Of a stretch of 64,000 nucleotides of DNA, positions 1 through 7,699 are shown piece after piece. Source of the DNA: Streptomyces sp. STR69 (GTDB lineage Bacteria > Actinomycetota > Actinomycetes > Streptomycetales > Streptomycetaceae); the NCBI RefSeq assembly GCF_024519455.1, contig NZ_JALJRY010000002.1, positions 269,966 to 333,965 on the forward strand, read 5' to 3'. Made by a program: the position numbers and the translations under genes. The notes under the pieces are model-generated. The model had not been told where the DNA came from. It worked only from the letters and a program-made list of their open reading frames with translations, and ran no database searches. Every line of letters begins with the position of its first letter. Position 1 is the stretch's first letter.

Positions 1-287
1 CCCTCCACCCGGGTGGGGTCCGTGGCACCCCGCAGCAGCCGGTCGACCTCGGGGTTCTCACCGGGGGAGTCGACCCGGACCAACTCGTCGGCGGCGAAGT
101 CCGCTCCCCGCGCGCGCAGGACGTCAGCCCAGGCGACGACCCGGGGGGCGGGCAGCCCGGCCGCCCGCACGGCGTCCGTGAAGAGGGACACCCTGCGGTT
201 CTCGGGGTTGCCGACCACCGCGAACCGGGGGCCGGTGCGGTCGGGCGACGTGACGGCGGCCGGTCGGGCCGCGGCGGACGCGGTCAC
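1..287 (-). CDS. STM4014 family protein, N-terminal part (cut by window edge)
   Basis: This is the 5' part of a gene that runs off the left edge; about 95 residues are visible. It starts at a GTG whose last two bases lie in the TGA stop of the upstream gene (GTGA overlap), so the two are probably translationally coupled. After a short Ala/Pro-rich lead, the protein reads RFAVVGNPENRR, then a predicted alpha/beta segment with APRVVAWADVLR. This resembles the N-terminus of the uncharacterised STM4014 family, named after Salmonella and usually found with STM4011-STM4013 and STM4015 (radical SAM and sulfatase-like proteins). The next gene upstream is an STM4015 homologue, which supports the call. 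The biochemical function is unknown; an ATP-grasp-like fold has been suggested to me by the early Gly/Asn pattern, but I cannot show it from this fragment. Confidence 0.72.
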   Translation of the reverse strand, partial: MTASAAARPAAVTSPDRTGPRFAVVGNPENRRVSLFTDAVRAAGLPAPRVVAWADVLRARGADFAADELVRVDSPGENPEVDRLLRGATDPTRVE

Positions 288-1243
288 TCCCCGACGGCGA
301 CGTAGCGCCAGACCGTGCCGTCGTCCTCCGTGTCCTCGTCGGCGTCGTCACGGTCCAGGTCGACCTCCACGCCCGCCGCCACCAACGTCTGCCGTACCCG
401 CTCCGCGACGGCCTCGCTGAGGTAGTTGTGGTGCAGGTCCAGCTTCTTGAGATGCGTCAGCGGCTGCCCGCTCAGCAGTGCGACCGCGCCCTCGTCGGTC
501 AGCACGCCCATCGACAGGTCCAGCACCTCCAGGCGCTCCACCACGGGGGCGGCGGCGACCGCGGCGGCCACCGCGTCCTGCATCTCGCTGTTGCGCAGGG
601 CCAGATGGCGCAGGCGCGGCAGCCGGGCACCGGACAGGATCGGCTCCAGGTCGGCGGCCTCGCTGTCGCCGCCGTAGTCCGGCGTGCCGAGCCACAGGTC
701 CAGGTGCTCCAGGGCGGGCAGGTCACTGGCGCCGATGCCGCGCACCACCTCGACGGGCAGTCCGCCCGTCTCCGCCACCAGCCGGCGCAGCGCACCGTGC
801 CGCAGCGCGGGGAACTCCAGGCCGGTGCCGCCGCGCACACCGAACTCCTCCAGCGCCGGGTAGGCGTTGAGCAGCGGGGTGACGTCGGTCTGGTGGATCC
901 AGGAGATCTCGCACTCCTCCATCACCAGGTCGCCGAGGAACAGCGCGCGCAGTGCGGGGAAGTCGTCCCGCGCCTCCACGAGTGCCTCGACGATCGGCGT
1001 GGGCGCGGAGTCGTAGGCGTCCTCCCAGCCGCCGATGATCAGGGCCCGGACCCGGGCCGTGTCGACGGCGGCGCGGAAGCGGGCGAACGTGTCGGTCCAC
1101 GCCTCGTCGTTGTCGTACACGTTGCCGCCGAGGCGCCAGGCGACCGAGTCGGGCTCGGGCAGGCGGTCGGCCGGGGCGTCGGGCCCGGGAAAGGTGAACG
1201 AGGGCAGCCGGTACAGCGCGTCGAGGTGCTCACCGATGGTCAT
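284..1243 (-). CDS. STM4015 family protein (leucine-rich repeat-like)
   Basis: The protein has 319 residues. The ATG start is preceded by AGGAG at normal spacing, so the longer in-frame extension to 1411 is rejected. The N-terminal half is aromatic- and acid-rich, with IIGGWEDAYD near residue 75. The C-terminal 130 residues show leucine-rich repeats of the ribonuclease-inhibitor type (LPALEHLDLW, LPRLRHLALRNSEM, LEVLDLSMGVLTDEG, LKKLDLHHNYLSE). That combination is characteristic of the STM4015 family. It lies immediately upstream of the STM4014-like gene with a 4-nt overlap. The family accompanies radical SAM proteins in a conserved but poorly characterised cluster; here the repeats probably serve protein-protein contact. 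No signal peptide or membrane segment is seen. Confidence 0.82.
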   Translation of the reverse strand: MTIGEHLDALYRLPSFTFPGPDAPADRLPEPDSVAWRLGGNVYDNDEAWTDTFARFRAAVDTARVRALIIGGWEDAYDSAPTPIVEALVEARDDFPALRALFLGDLVMEECEISWIHQTDVTPLLNAYPALEEFGVRGGTGLEFPALRHGALRRLVAETGGLPVEVVRGIGASDLPALEHLDLWLGTPDYGGDSEAADLEPILSGARLPRLRHLALRNSEMQDAVAAAVAAAPVVERLEVLDLSMGVLTDEGAVALLSGQPLTHLKKLDLHHNYLSEAVAERVRQTLVAAGVEVDLDRDDADEDTEDDGTVWRYVAVGE

Positions 1244-1298
1244 GCGGCCGCTCCTGAGGAGAAGAGTGCGTGGTGTGTGATGGGCATTTCTACCAACC

Positions 1299-1313
1299 GG
1301 CACTGACAGTGCC
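1299..1313. promoter_or_regulatory. Palindrome between divergent genes, operator candidate
   Basis: A perfect 7-bp inverted repeat with a single central base (GGCACTG-A-CAGTGCC) lies in the 166-bp spacer between the STM4015-like gene and the divergent 1410 gene. It sits 56 bp upstream of the former start. No regulator gene is adjacent, so the binding factor is unknown. Confidence 0.3.
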
Positions 1314-1409
1314 CGTCGGCGGGGCGTGGCCGGGGCGTTGTCAGTGGTGGCGCCTAACGTCGTGGCCATGAGGCCGGTGCGCGAAGCACCCGGCGGTGAG
1401 GGGACAGCC

Positions 1410-1736
1410 ATGTACCGACAGGGAGACGTGCTGATCGTGCCGGTCGCGCAGGAAGCGGTGCCCGCCCACGCGGCGCACGCCCCGCGGGAGCGGCGCGACG
1501 GACGCGGGCGGCTCGTGCTGGCGCTGGGGGAGGTGACCGGCCACGCCCACGCGGTCGTCGGGCCGGGGGAGTTGGTGCGCGAGCCGGGTCCCTACGGTCC
1601 GTTGCTGCTGCATCTGCCCCAGGGCGGGCGGGTGGTGCACGAGGAGCACGCGGCGATCGCGCTGCCCAAGGGGTGGTTCCGGGTCGTCAGACAGCGGGAG
1701 TACGTGCCCGGGTCCGTACGGATCGTGGCCGACTGA
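1410..1736 (+). CDS. Conserved hypothetical protein paired with DUF6745
   Basis: The protein has 108 residues starting MYRQGDVLIVPV; the ATG follows a GTGAGGGG purine run, and the longer in-frame extension has no better signal. It is predicted mostly beta, with conserved-looking blocks GEVTGHAHA (near residue 40) and HEEHAAIALPKGW followed by FRVVRQREYVP near the end. There is no signal peptide or membrane segment. I recognise the pattern from other actinobacterial genomes only as an uncharacterised family. It is co-directional with the DUF6745 gene 57 bp downstream, and I infer a two-gene unit. The His-rich blocks could bind a metal, but that is speculation. Confidence 0.72.
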   Translation: MYRQGDVLIVPVAQEAVPAHAAHAPRERRDGRGRLVLALGEVTGHAHAVVGPGELVREPGPYGPLLLHLPQGGRVVHEEHAAIALPKGWFRVVRQREYVPGSVRIVAD

Positions 1737-1793
1737 GGGACCGGGACGCACCGGCGGTACGAGAGCGCCGGGCAAGGTGTGGAGGAGGGGCAC

Positions 1794-2990
1794 GTGAGCG
1801 GGACGGACGTGGAAGTGGACGGGACGATGGACTGGAAGTCGGACGGCGCGTCGTCTGGGAGAGCGGGGAGTACGACGGCGGTGGTCGGGGGAGCGGGGAG
1901 CGCGGCGACGGCGATGGTGGAGCCGGGCACCGACGGGGCCCAACTCGACGACGGGGGAACGTCGTTCGGCCCCTCCGCCGACCTCGCGCAGTGGCGGATG
2001 TGGGCCTCGGCGACCGGCGCCGCGGACCGGGCGAGCGCCGAGGAGGGCGTCCGGCGGGCCTACCGGCTGGCGGGACTCGCGGAACCGGAGCGCGTGGTCT
2101 GGGCGGGTTCGCCGCGCGAGGCGGTCGCTCTCGTCCGTGAGCTGACGGACCGGGGCCCGAGCGTGCGGGACGCGGTGCGCAGCGCGCCGTGGGCGGCAGC
2201 GAGGCGGCGGCTGCACGCCGAGTTGGGGCCCGCCGGGTGGTCGGCGCACTGGGCGGCGACCGGCGGACGGCTGTGGCCGTCGACGCAGGGCCTGGTGGAC
2301 CGGATCCGTACGGGCGTGATCGAGGACCTGGCCGGGGGCGACACCGGCAAGGAGGCCGCGGAGATCCGGCTGCTCCTCCTGGACGCCGTGCTCGGGCAGC
2401 ACGACGCGCCGTGGCTCGCGGCGTTCCCCGCCGACGACGGCCCGATCGACGCGCTGTCCGCGGTGTCCGCGGTGTGCCGCAGCGCCGGCTGGTGGTGGCC
2501 GTTCGCACGGGTCGCGGTGCTGTCGGAACGCCCCTCGGCCCTCCACCGCGACGAGGCGGGACGACTCGACCACGGGGACGGCCCGGCGCTCTCGTACCCG
2601 GACGGCTTCGCCCTGCACGCCTGGCGCGGCATGCCGGTCCCGGCCGCCTTCCTGGCCGAACTGCCCGCGCTGACCCCCGAACGCGTCCGGGCCGAGGAGA
2701 ACGCCGAACTGCGCCGCGTGATGCTCGAGTACTACGGCTACGACCGGTACCTCGCCGATTCGGGCGCCCGCCCCCTGCACCGGGACGAGACGGGCACGCT
2801 GTGGCGGATCGACCTGGCCGACGACGAGCCCGTGGTCATGGTGGAGGTCCTCAACTCCACACCGGAGCCCGACGGCACTCACCGCACGTACTGGCTACGG
2901 GTCCCTCCGTCGACGCGCACGGCCAGAGCAGGGGTGGCCTGGACCTTCGGCCTGGACGCGGAGGCGTACGCACCCGAGCGGGAGACCTGA
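1794..2990 (+). CDS. DUF6745 domain-containing protein
   Basis: The protein has 398 residues from the GTG at 1794. The GTG at 1779 is in frame, but a GGAGGAGG ribosome binding site lies just after it and 6 nt before 1794, so the inner start is preferred. The first 65 residues are Gly/Ser/Thr-rich and probably disordered. The body is soluble and Trp/Ala-rich. The C-terminal third carries HGDGPALSYPDGF, EENAELRRVMLEYYG and VMVEVLNSTPEPDGT, which I recognise as the DUF6745 signature. No catalytic motif can be assigned. It ends at a strong hairpin shared with the convergent RNase gene. Confidence 0.75.
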   Translation: MSGTDVEVDGTMDWKSDGASSGRAGSTTAVVGGAGSAATAMVEPGTDGAQLDDGGTSFGPSADLAQWRMWASATGAADRASAEEGVRRAYRLAGLAEPERVVWAGSPREAVALVRELTDRGPSVRDAVRSAPWAAARRRLHAELGPAGWSAHWAATGGRLWPSTQGLVDRIRTGVIEDLAGGDTGKEAAEIRLLLLDAVLGQHDAPWLAAFPADDGPIDALSAVSAVCRSAGWWWPFARVAVLSERPSALHRDEAGRLDHGDGPALSYPDGFALHAWRGMPVPAAFLAELPALTPERVRAEENAELRRVMLEYYGYDRYLADSGARPLHRDETGTLWRIDLADDEPVVMVEVLNSTPEPDGTHRTYWLRVPPSTRTARAGVAWTFGLDAEAYAPERET

Positions 2991-3045
2991 GAGCCCCGTA
3001 CACCGCCGGACGAGGTCCGGCTTCGACCGGCGGCGCCAGGACGTG

Positions 3046-3090
3046 CCTCGCCCCGCGGCCCATGAACGTGGGGGGAGCCGCGGGGCGAGG
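3046..3090. terminator. Strong bidirectional hairpin terminator
   Basis: A perfect 14-bp GC-rich stem (3046-3059 with 3077-3090) and a 17-nt loop lie between the convergent DUF6745 and RNase genes. There is no U-tract, as is usual in Streptomyces. The position suits termination from both sides. Confidence 0.7.
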
Positions 3091-3159
3091 GGTGAGCGAT
3101 GGTGCAGCCGGTGGGAGCCGGACACCCGGGTGACTACGGAACGGACCTGACCGATCGGC

Positions 3160-3549
3160 TCAGCAGCCGAAGTTGATCAGGTTGAAGGTGACGTAGTGGT
3201 CCGAGGTGTAGTAGTCCTCCTGGGTCTTCTTCCCGGTGACGATCCGGCGCGCTCCGCGCGTGGACGAGCCGGGAGTCTTGACCGTGTACTCGTGGTAGTA
3301 GCCGGACGCCTGGCTGGGGAGGACGCCTTCCTGGTTCCGGAAGACGACGCCGTCCTGCGAGTACGGGAAGGGCCCGTTCGTCGCGATCAGGTCGAGCGTG
3401 TCGTACGCCTGGGAAGGCAGGGCGCTGTAACAGATGCTGCCGACCGCGGCGGCCGCCGGGGTCGCGGTGGCGACGGTGCCGCCGATGACGAGAGTGGACA
3501 GGACGGCGGCTGCTGCGCCGATGCCGGTGATCCGTGGGGGGAATCTCAT
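3160..3549 (-). CDS. Secreted guanyl-specific ribonuclease (RNase Sa/barnase family)
   Basis: The protein has 129 residues. An N-terminal signal peptide (Arg-containing start, hydrophobic core, Ala-rich end near residue 35) precedes a 94-residue mature enzyme very similar to RNase Sa of Streptomyces aureofaciens, including the blocks GPFPYSQDGVVF and GYYHEYTV. The catalytic residues of the family are all present: Glu87 as general base, Arg102 and His118. The two cysteines that form the RNase Sa disulfide are Cys40 and Cys129, the last residue. Such enzymes cleave RNA on the 3' side of guanosine outside the cell. No barstar-like inhibitor gene is adjacent. The 297-bp upstream spacer contains an 11-nt palindrome (3581-3591) and otherwise no gene. 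Confidence 0.93.
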   Translation of the reverse strand: MRFPPRITGIGAAAAVLSTLVIGGTVATATPAAAAVGSICYSALPSQAYDTLDLIATNGPFPYSQDGVVFRNQEGVLPSQASGYYHEYTVKTPGSSTRGARRIVTGKKTQEDYYTSDHYVTFNLINFGC

Positions 3550-3580
3550 GCGTTCATGATGACGCGCGTAGATAGTGGCA

Positions 3581-3591
3581 TGTCAATGACA
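3581..3591. promoter_or_regulatory. Palindrome upstream of the RNase gene
   Basis: TGTCAATGACA, with 5-bp arms, lies 32-42 bp upstream of the RNase start, where a promoter or operator is expected. On the RNase strand the sequence includes TTGACA, which could also serve as a -35 element. I cannot assign a clear -10. Confidence 0.3.
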
Positions 3592-3813
3592 ACCGCAGAG
3601 ATTTTCCCGTCAAGTCCGATGAGTTTTCGGGAAGTTAACTTGGCGCGCGCAGTCTGCACGCGGTCTGCGCACGGGCGTCGGCGGAACCTTCCCGGCTGCG
3701 ATCGACCCGCAGCGCCGTCCGGAGGTCTCTGCTCCCTCCTCTCCCTCCTCGACGTGTCCGCCGAAAGTCTGTGATGCCGCGACTTTGGTCGCCGATCCCC
3801 GTCGCGGTGGGGT

Positions 3814-3838
3814 GACCGGGCCCGGTCCTGCGTAGATT
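3814..3838 (+). promoter_or_regulatory. Promoter with 14-bp palindrome for the first two-component pair
   Basis: TAGATT at 3833-3838 is a good Streptomyces -10 and ends 8 nt before the GTG start of the kinase, implying a leaderless transcript. Just upstream lies GACCGGGCCCGGTC (3814-3827), a perfect 14-bp palindrome in the -35/-10 interval. It could be an operator, possibly for the response regulator of this pair. Confidence 0.45.
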
Positions 3839-3846
3839 TGTCGACC

Positions 3847-5094
3847 GTGACCGATGACAGGACCGCGCAGGTACCGCCGGCGTTCGCGGGGCGCCGCTGG
3901 CTGCTGCCGTCCGCCGTGGCAGACGAACTCGATCCGGACGTCGAACGGCCGGGACGGCCCCGCCGTACCGCACGCGACTGGGTCGTCGACACGTCCTGCT
4001 TCCTGCTGGCCGTGATCATCGCGCTGATCGCCGCGCAGAGCCTCAGGGACGACACCTCGACCTCGCACTCCCTGGCCGTCGCGGACCAGCTGATCGGAGG
4101 CCTCGCCTGCTTCGCGGTGTGGCTGCGCCGCCGCTGGCCGGTCGGGCTGGCGATCGCCATGATCCCCGTCGGCCTCGTCTCGACCACGGCGGGCGGCGCC
4201 GGCCTGGTCGCCCTCTTCACCCTCGCCGTGCACCGCCCCTTCCGGTACGTGGCCTGGATCGGCGGCATCCAACTCGCCCTGACCCCGCTCTTCTTCTGGC
4301 TGCGCCCCGACCCCGACCTGCCGTACGCCGGCGCGGTCGCGTTCACCGAACTGTTCACCCTCACCGTCATCGGCTGGGGCATGTTCGTCCGCTCCAAGCG
4401 GCAGCTCATGCTCAGCCTGCGCGACCGCGCCCGGCGCGCCGAGACCGAGGCGGAGCTCCGTGCCGAGCAGGCCCAGCGGCTCGCCCGGGAGGCCATCGCC
4501 CGCGAGATGCACGATGTGCTCGCCCACCGGCTGACCCTGCTCAGCGTGCACGCCGGCGCGCTGGAGTTCCGGCCGGACGCACCCCGCGAGGAGGTCGCGC
4601 GGGCGGCCGGAGTCATCCGGGAGAGCGCCCACGAGGCGCTGCAGGACCTGCGCGAGATCATCGGCGTCCTGCGCGCGGGCGAACCCGACGACACCGGCCG
4701 CCCGCAGCCCACACTCGGCGCCCTGGACGCACTGGTCACCGAGTCCCGCGAGGCCGGCATGAAGGTCACCCTCGACAGCCGGGTCACCGACCCCGCCGCG
4801 GTTCCCGCCTCGATCGGCCGCACCGCCTACCGCATCGCCCAGGAGGCCCTCACCAACGCCCGCAAACACGCCCCCGGCACGGAGGTCACGGTGACTGTCT
4901 CCGGCCGGACCGGCCAAGGTCTGAGGATCGGCGTGGACAACCCGCCCCCGGAGGGCGAGGTCCCGCACGTCCCCGGCTCCGGGCAGGGCCTGATCGGCCT
5001 GACCGAGCGGGCGACGCTGGCGGGGGGACGGCTGGAGCACGGCCCGCTGGAGGGCGGGGGCTTCCGGGTGGACGCCTGGCTGCCCTGGGGGTGA
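3847..5094 (+). CDS. Sensor histidine kinase (HisKA_3/NarL type)
   Basis: The protein has 415 residues from the GTG at 3847, chosen because a -10-like TAGATT lies directly upstream; a TTG at 3838 in frame is less likely. The N-terminal half has about five membrane segments (around residues 45-180) and little extracellular sequence. A short coiled linker (ARRAETEAELRAEQAQRLA) leads to the dimerisation/phosphoacceptor helix with EMHDVLAHRL, where His222 is the phosphorylation site. The HATPase domain follows, with the N-box EALTNARKHAP near 330 and the G-box GSGQGLIGLTER near 380. It autophosphorylates in response to an unknown membrane or cell-envelope signal and passes phosphate to the response regulator encoded 38 bp downstream. 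Confidence 0.92.
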   Translation: MTDDRTAQVPPAFAGRRWLLPSAVADELDPDVERPGRPRRTARDWVVDTSCFLLAVIIALIAAQSLRDDTSTSHSLAVADQLIGGLACFAVWLRRRWPVGLAIAMIPVGLVSTTAGGAGLVALFTLAVHRPFRYVAWIGGIQLALTPLFFWLRPDPDLPYAGAVAFTELFTLTVIGWGMFVRSKRQLMLSLRDRARRAETEAELRAEQAQRLAREAIAREMHDVLAHRLTLLSVHAGALEFRPDAPREEVARAAGVIRESAHEALQDLREIIGVLRAGEPDDTGRPQPTLGALDALVTESREAGMKVTLDSRVTDPAAVPASIGRTAYRIAQEALTNARKHAPGTEVTVTVSGRTGQGLRIGVDNPPPEGEVPHVPGSGQGLIGLTERATLAGGRLEHGPLEGGGFRVDAWLPWG

Positions 5095-5132
5095 CCCGGC
5101 TTTCGCTCGCGGGGGCGTGGTTACGTAGCCCC

Positions 5133-5819
5133 ATGACCGCGATCAGAGTGCTCCTCGTCGACGACGACCCGCTGGTGCGGGCCGGACTGTCCCTCATGAT
5201 GGGCGGCGCCGCCGACATCGAGATCGTCGGCGAGGCCGCCGACGGCAGCGAGGTCGAGGAACTCGTCGACCGCGTCCGCCCCGACGTCGTCCTCATGGAC
5301 ATCCGCATGCCCGCGGTGGACGGACTGACCGCCACGGAACGGCTGCGCGCCCGCGGCCACGCGCCGCAGATCGTCGTCCTCACCACCTTCCACGCCGACG
5401 AACAGGTGCTACGGGCCCTGCGCGCGGGCGCCGCCGGCTTCGTCCTCAAGGACACCCCGCCCGCCGAGATCCTGGACGCGGTGCGCCGGGTCGCGGCCGG
5501 CGATCCCGTCCTGTCGCCCGCGGTCACCCGTCAGTTGATGGAGCACGCGGCCGGCACGGGCACCGGTACCGACACCCGACGCGCACGCGCGCGTGCCCGC
5601 CTCGCCGTCCTGGGCGAACGCGAACGCGAGGTCGCCGTCGCCGTCGGACAGGGCCTCGCCAACGCCGAGATCGCCACCGGCCTCTTCATGAGCGTCGCCA
5701 CTGTGAAGACCCACGTCTCCCGCATCCTGGCCAAGCTCGACCTGAACAACCGTGTGCAGATCGCCCTGTTGGCATACGACGCGGGCCTGCTCGAAGAGGA
5801 CGGTGACGGCGGGCACTAG
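5133..5819 (+). CDS. LuxR/NarL-family response regulator
   Basis: The protein has 228 residues. The receiver domain (1-120) has the acidic cluster Asp10-Asp12, phosphoacceptor Asp56 (in LMDIRMP), Thr in VVLTTF and Lys in FVLKD. A 20-residue Thr/Arg-rich linker leads to a C-terminal LuxR-type helix-turn-helix (EREREVAVAVGQGLANAEIA, then VATVKTHVSRILAKL). It follows its cognate kinase by 38 bp and should be the DNA-binding output of the pair. Its targets are unknown; the P450 gene 65 bp downstream on the same strand is the nearest candidate besides autoregulation. Confidence 0.93.
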   Translation: MTAIRVLLVDDDPLVRAGLSLMMGGAADIEIVGEAADGSEVEELVDRVRPDVVLMDIRMPAVDGLTATERLRARGHAPQIVVLTTFHADEQVLRALRAGAAGFVLKDTPPAEILDAVRRVAAGDPVLSPAVTRQLMEHAAGTGTGTDTRRARARARLAVLGEREREVAVAVGQGLANAEIATGLFMSVATVKTHVSRILAKLDLNNRVQIALLAYDAGLLEEDGDGGH

Positions 5820-5884
5820 TCGCTGCCGCCGCGCGTTCCCACTGCACTGGGAGATCTCGGGGGATCGTCCGGAGGGGGCAGGGC

Positions 5885-7069
5885 ATGACCGAGGTAATCG
5901 ATCTTGGGGAGTTCGGCGAGGAGTTCCGGCGCGACCCGCATCCGGTGTACGCGATGCTGCGGGAGCGCGGCCCGGTGCACCTGGTGCGCCTGCCGGCGTC
6001 GGACGAGCATCATGTGACCTGGCTGGTCGTGGGGTACGAGGAGGCGCGCGCGGCGCTCGCCGACCCCCGGCTGGCCAAGGACGGCAGCAGGATCGGAGTG
6101 ACGTTCCTCGACGAGGAGCTGATCGGCAAGTACCTGCTGGCCGCCGACCCGCCGCAGCACACCCGCCTGCGCGGGCTCATCACCCGCTCCTTCACCATGC
6201 GCCGCGTCGAGGAACTGCGCCCGCGCGTCCAGCAGATCACCGACGAACTCCTCGACGCGATGCTGCCGTTCGGCCACGGCGACCTCGTCGAGTCGCTCTC
6301 CTACCCGCTGCCCATCACCGTGATCTGCGAGCTCCTCGGCGTGCCCGACATGGACCGCGCGGAGTTCCGCAAACTGTCCACGGAGGCGGTCGCACCCACC
6401 AGCACCGGCAGCGAGTACGACGCGTTCGTGCGGCTCGCCGAGTACCTCGGTGACCTGATCGAGGACAAGCGCTGCGCCGGGCCCAGCGGCGACCTCCTCA
6501 GCGACCTGATCCGCACCACCGCCGAGGACGGCGACCGGCTCTCCCCGCGGGAACTGCGGGGCATGGCCTTCATCCTGCTCATCGCCGGCCACGAGACCAC
6601 CGTCAACCTCCTCACCAGCGGTGTCCACGCCCTGCTCGCACACCCGGACCAACTCGCCGCCCTGCGCGCCGACATGACCCTCCTGGACGGTGCGGTCGAG
6701 GAGATGCTGCGCTACGAGGGCCCGGTGGAGAACGGCACGTTTCGCTTCGCCGCGGAACCCCTCGACATCGCGGGCACCCCCATCGAGAAGGGCGACGCCG
6801 TCATGGTCGGCCTGACCGCCGCCGACCGCGACGGGGACCGCTTCCCCGCCCCGGACCGCTTCGACATCCGCCGCGACACCCGAGGTCACCTCGCCTTCGG
6901 CCACGGCATCCACTACTGCCTGGGCGCTCCCCTGGCCCGCCTCGAAGCACGCACGGCGATACGGACCCTGCTGGAGCGCGCCCCCGGCCTAGCCCTGGAC
7001 GGCCCGCCCGGCGACTGGCTCCCGGGCATGCTGATGCGCGGGATGCGCAGCCTGCCGGTGCGCTGGTAG
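5885..7069 (+). CDS. Cytochrome P450 (CYP107-like)
   Basis: The protein has 394 residues, the usual length for a soluble bacterial P450, with a GGAGGGGG ribosome binding site before the ATG. The I-helix oxygen-binding motif AGHETT is at 234-239, an ExxR motif (EEMLR) follows, and the heme loop FGHGIHYCLG places the axial Cys at 345. Overall it resembles the CYP107 family of Streptomyces, which hydroxylates macrolides, steroids and other small molecules. No ferredoxin or ferredoxin reductase gene is adjacent, so electrons must come from partners elsewhere. No biosynthetic cluster surrounds it, and the substrate cannot be deduced. Confidence 0.93.
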   Translation: MTEVIDLGEFGEEFRRDPHPVYAMLRERGPVHLVRLPASDEHHVTWLVVGYEEARAALADPRLAKDGSRIGVTFLDEELIGKYLLAADPPQHTRLRGLITRSFTMRRVEELRPRVQQITDELLDAMLPFGHGDLVESLSYPLPITVICELLGVPDMDRAEFRKLSTEAVAPTSTGSEYDAFVRLAEYLGDLIEDKRCAGPSGDLLSDLIRTTAEDGDRLSPRELRGMAFILLIAGHETTVNLLTSGVHALLAHPDQLAALRADMTLLDGAVEEMLRYEGPVENGTFRFAAEPLDIAGTPIEKGDAVMVGLTAADRDGDRFPAPDRFDIRRDTRGHLAFGHGIHYCLGAPLARLEARTAIRTLLERAPGLALDGPPGDWLPGMLMRGMRSLPVRW

Positions 7070-7148
7070 AACGGCCGCACCGGACGGCCGCAGCAGCCGT
7101 CGAAGGTGTGATGCAAGCCGTAGTGGAAGCCCCAGGAGGCCCGCTCTC

Positions 7149-7577
7149 GTGACCGCACTCGTGGAGTTCGACCTGACCATGGCCAGGAAGGCGCTGGAGA
7201 GCCAGCCCTTCAGCAGACTGATCGGCGCGCGGCTGAGTGCCTTCGGGGACGGCGGCGCCACGCTGGAGATCGACATCAGGGAGGACCTCCACCAGCAGAA
7301 CGGCTTCGTGCACGGCGGAGTCCTCGCCTACGCCGCCGACAACGCGCTCACCTTCGCCGGCGGCACCGTCCTCGGCCCCGCGATCCTCACCGGCGGCCTC
7401 ACCATCCAGTACGTCCGCCCGGCCACCGGCACCACCCTGCGCGCCCGGGCCGAGGTCGTGCAGGCCGGCCGCCGCCAGGCAGTGGTCCGCTGCGACGTCC
7501 TCACGGTCGCCGACGACGGCACGGAGTCCCTCTGCGCGGTCGCCCAGGGCACGGTGCTGCCGGTCCGGCCGGCCTGA
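7149..7577 (+). CDS. PaaI-family thioesterase (hotdog fold)
   Basis: The protein has 142 residues starting at GTG, with AGGAGG at 7134-7139. It shows the hotdog-thioesterase pattern: NGFVHGGVLAYAADNA, where the HGG turn and the Asp of the following helix are the usual catalytic region, and a C-terminal strand pattern with VVRCDVLTV. PaaI-type enzymes hydrolyse acyl-CoA thioesters, often aromatic ones, in the cytoplasm. It lies 79 bp after the P450 gene on the same strand, so co-transcription is possible. The natural substrate is unknown. Confidence 0.88.
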   Translation: MTALVEFDLTMARKALESQPFSRLIGARLSAFGDGGATLEIDIREDLHQQNGFVHGGVLAYAADNALTFAGGTVLGPAILTGGLTIQYVRPATGTTLRARAEVVQAGRRQAVVRCDVLTVADDGTESLCAVAQGTVLPVRPA

Positions 7578-7699
7578 GGAGGGCCGACCTGTCGCCCGGG
7601 GCGGACGGCACAGGGCGCGGACCGATGCACTACGGCCGTACGAACTGCCCTGCCCGCACCGCGAGTTCGCGATCGCCACGAACCTGGCCCCCCGGCCGC

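Noticed and set aside
1341..2882. Long minus-strand open frame of about 510 codons opposite the 1410 and 1794 genes
   Set aside because: It is a GC-rich shadow frame: Arg/Pro/His-rich composition, no domain, no ribosome binding site, and it overlaps two genes with good codon bias.
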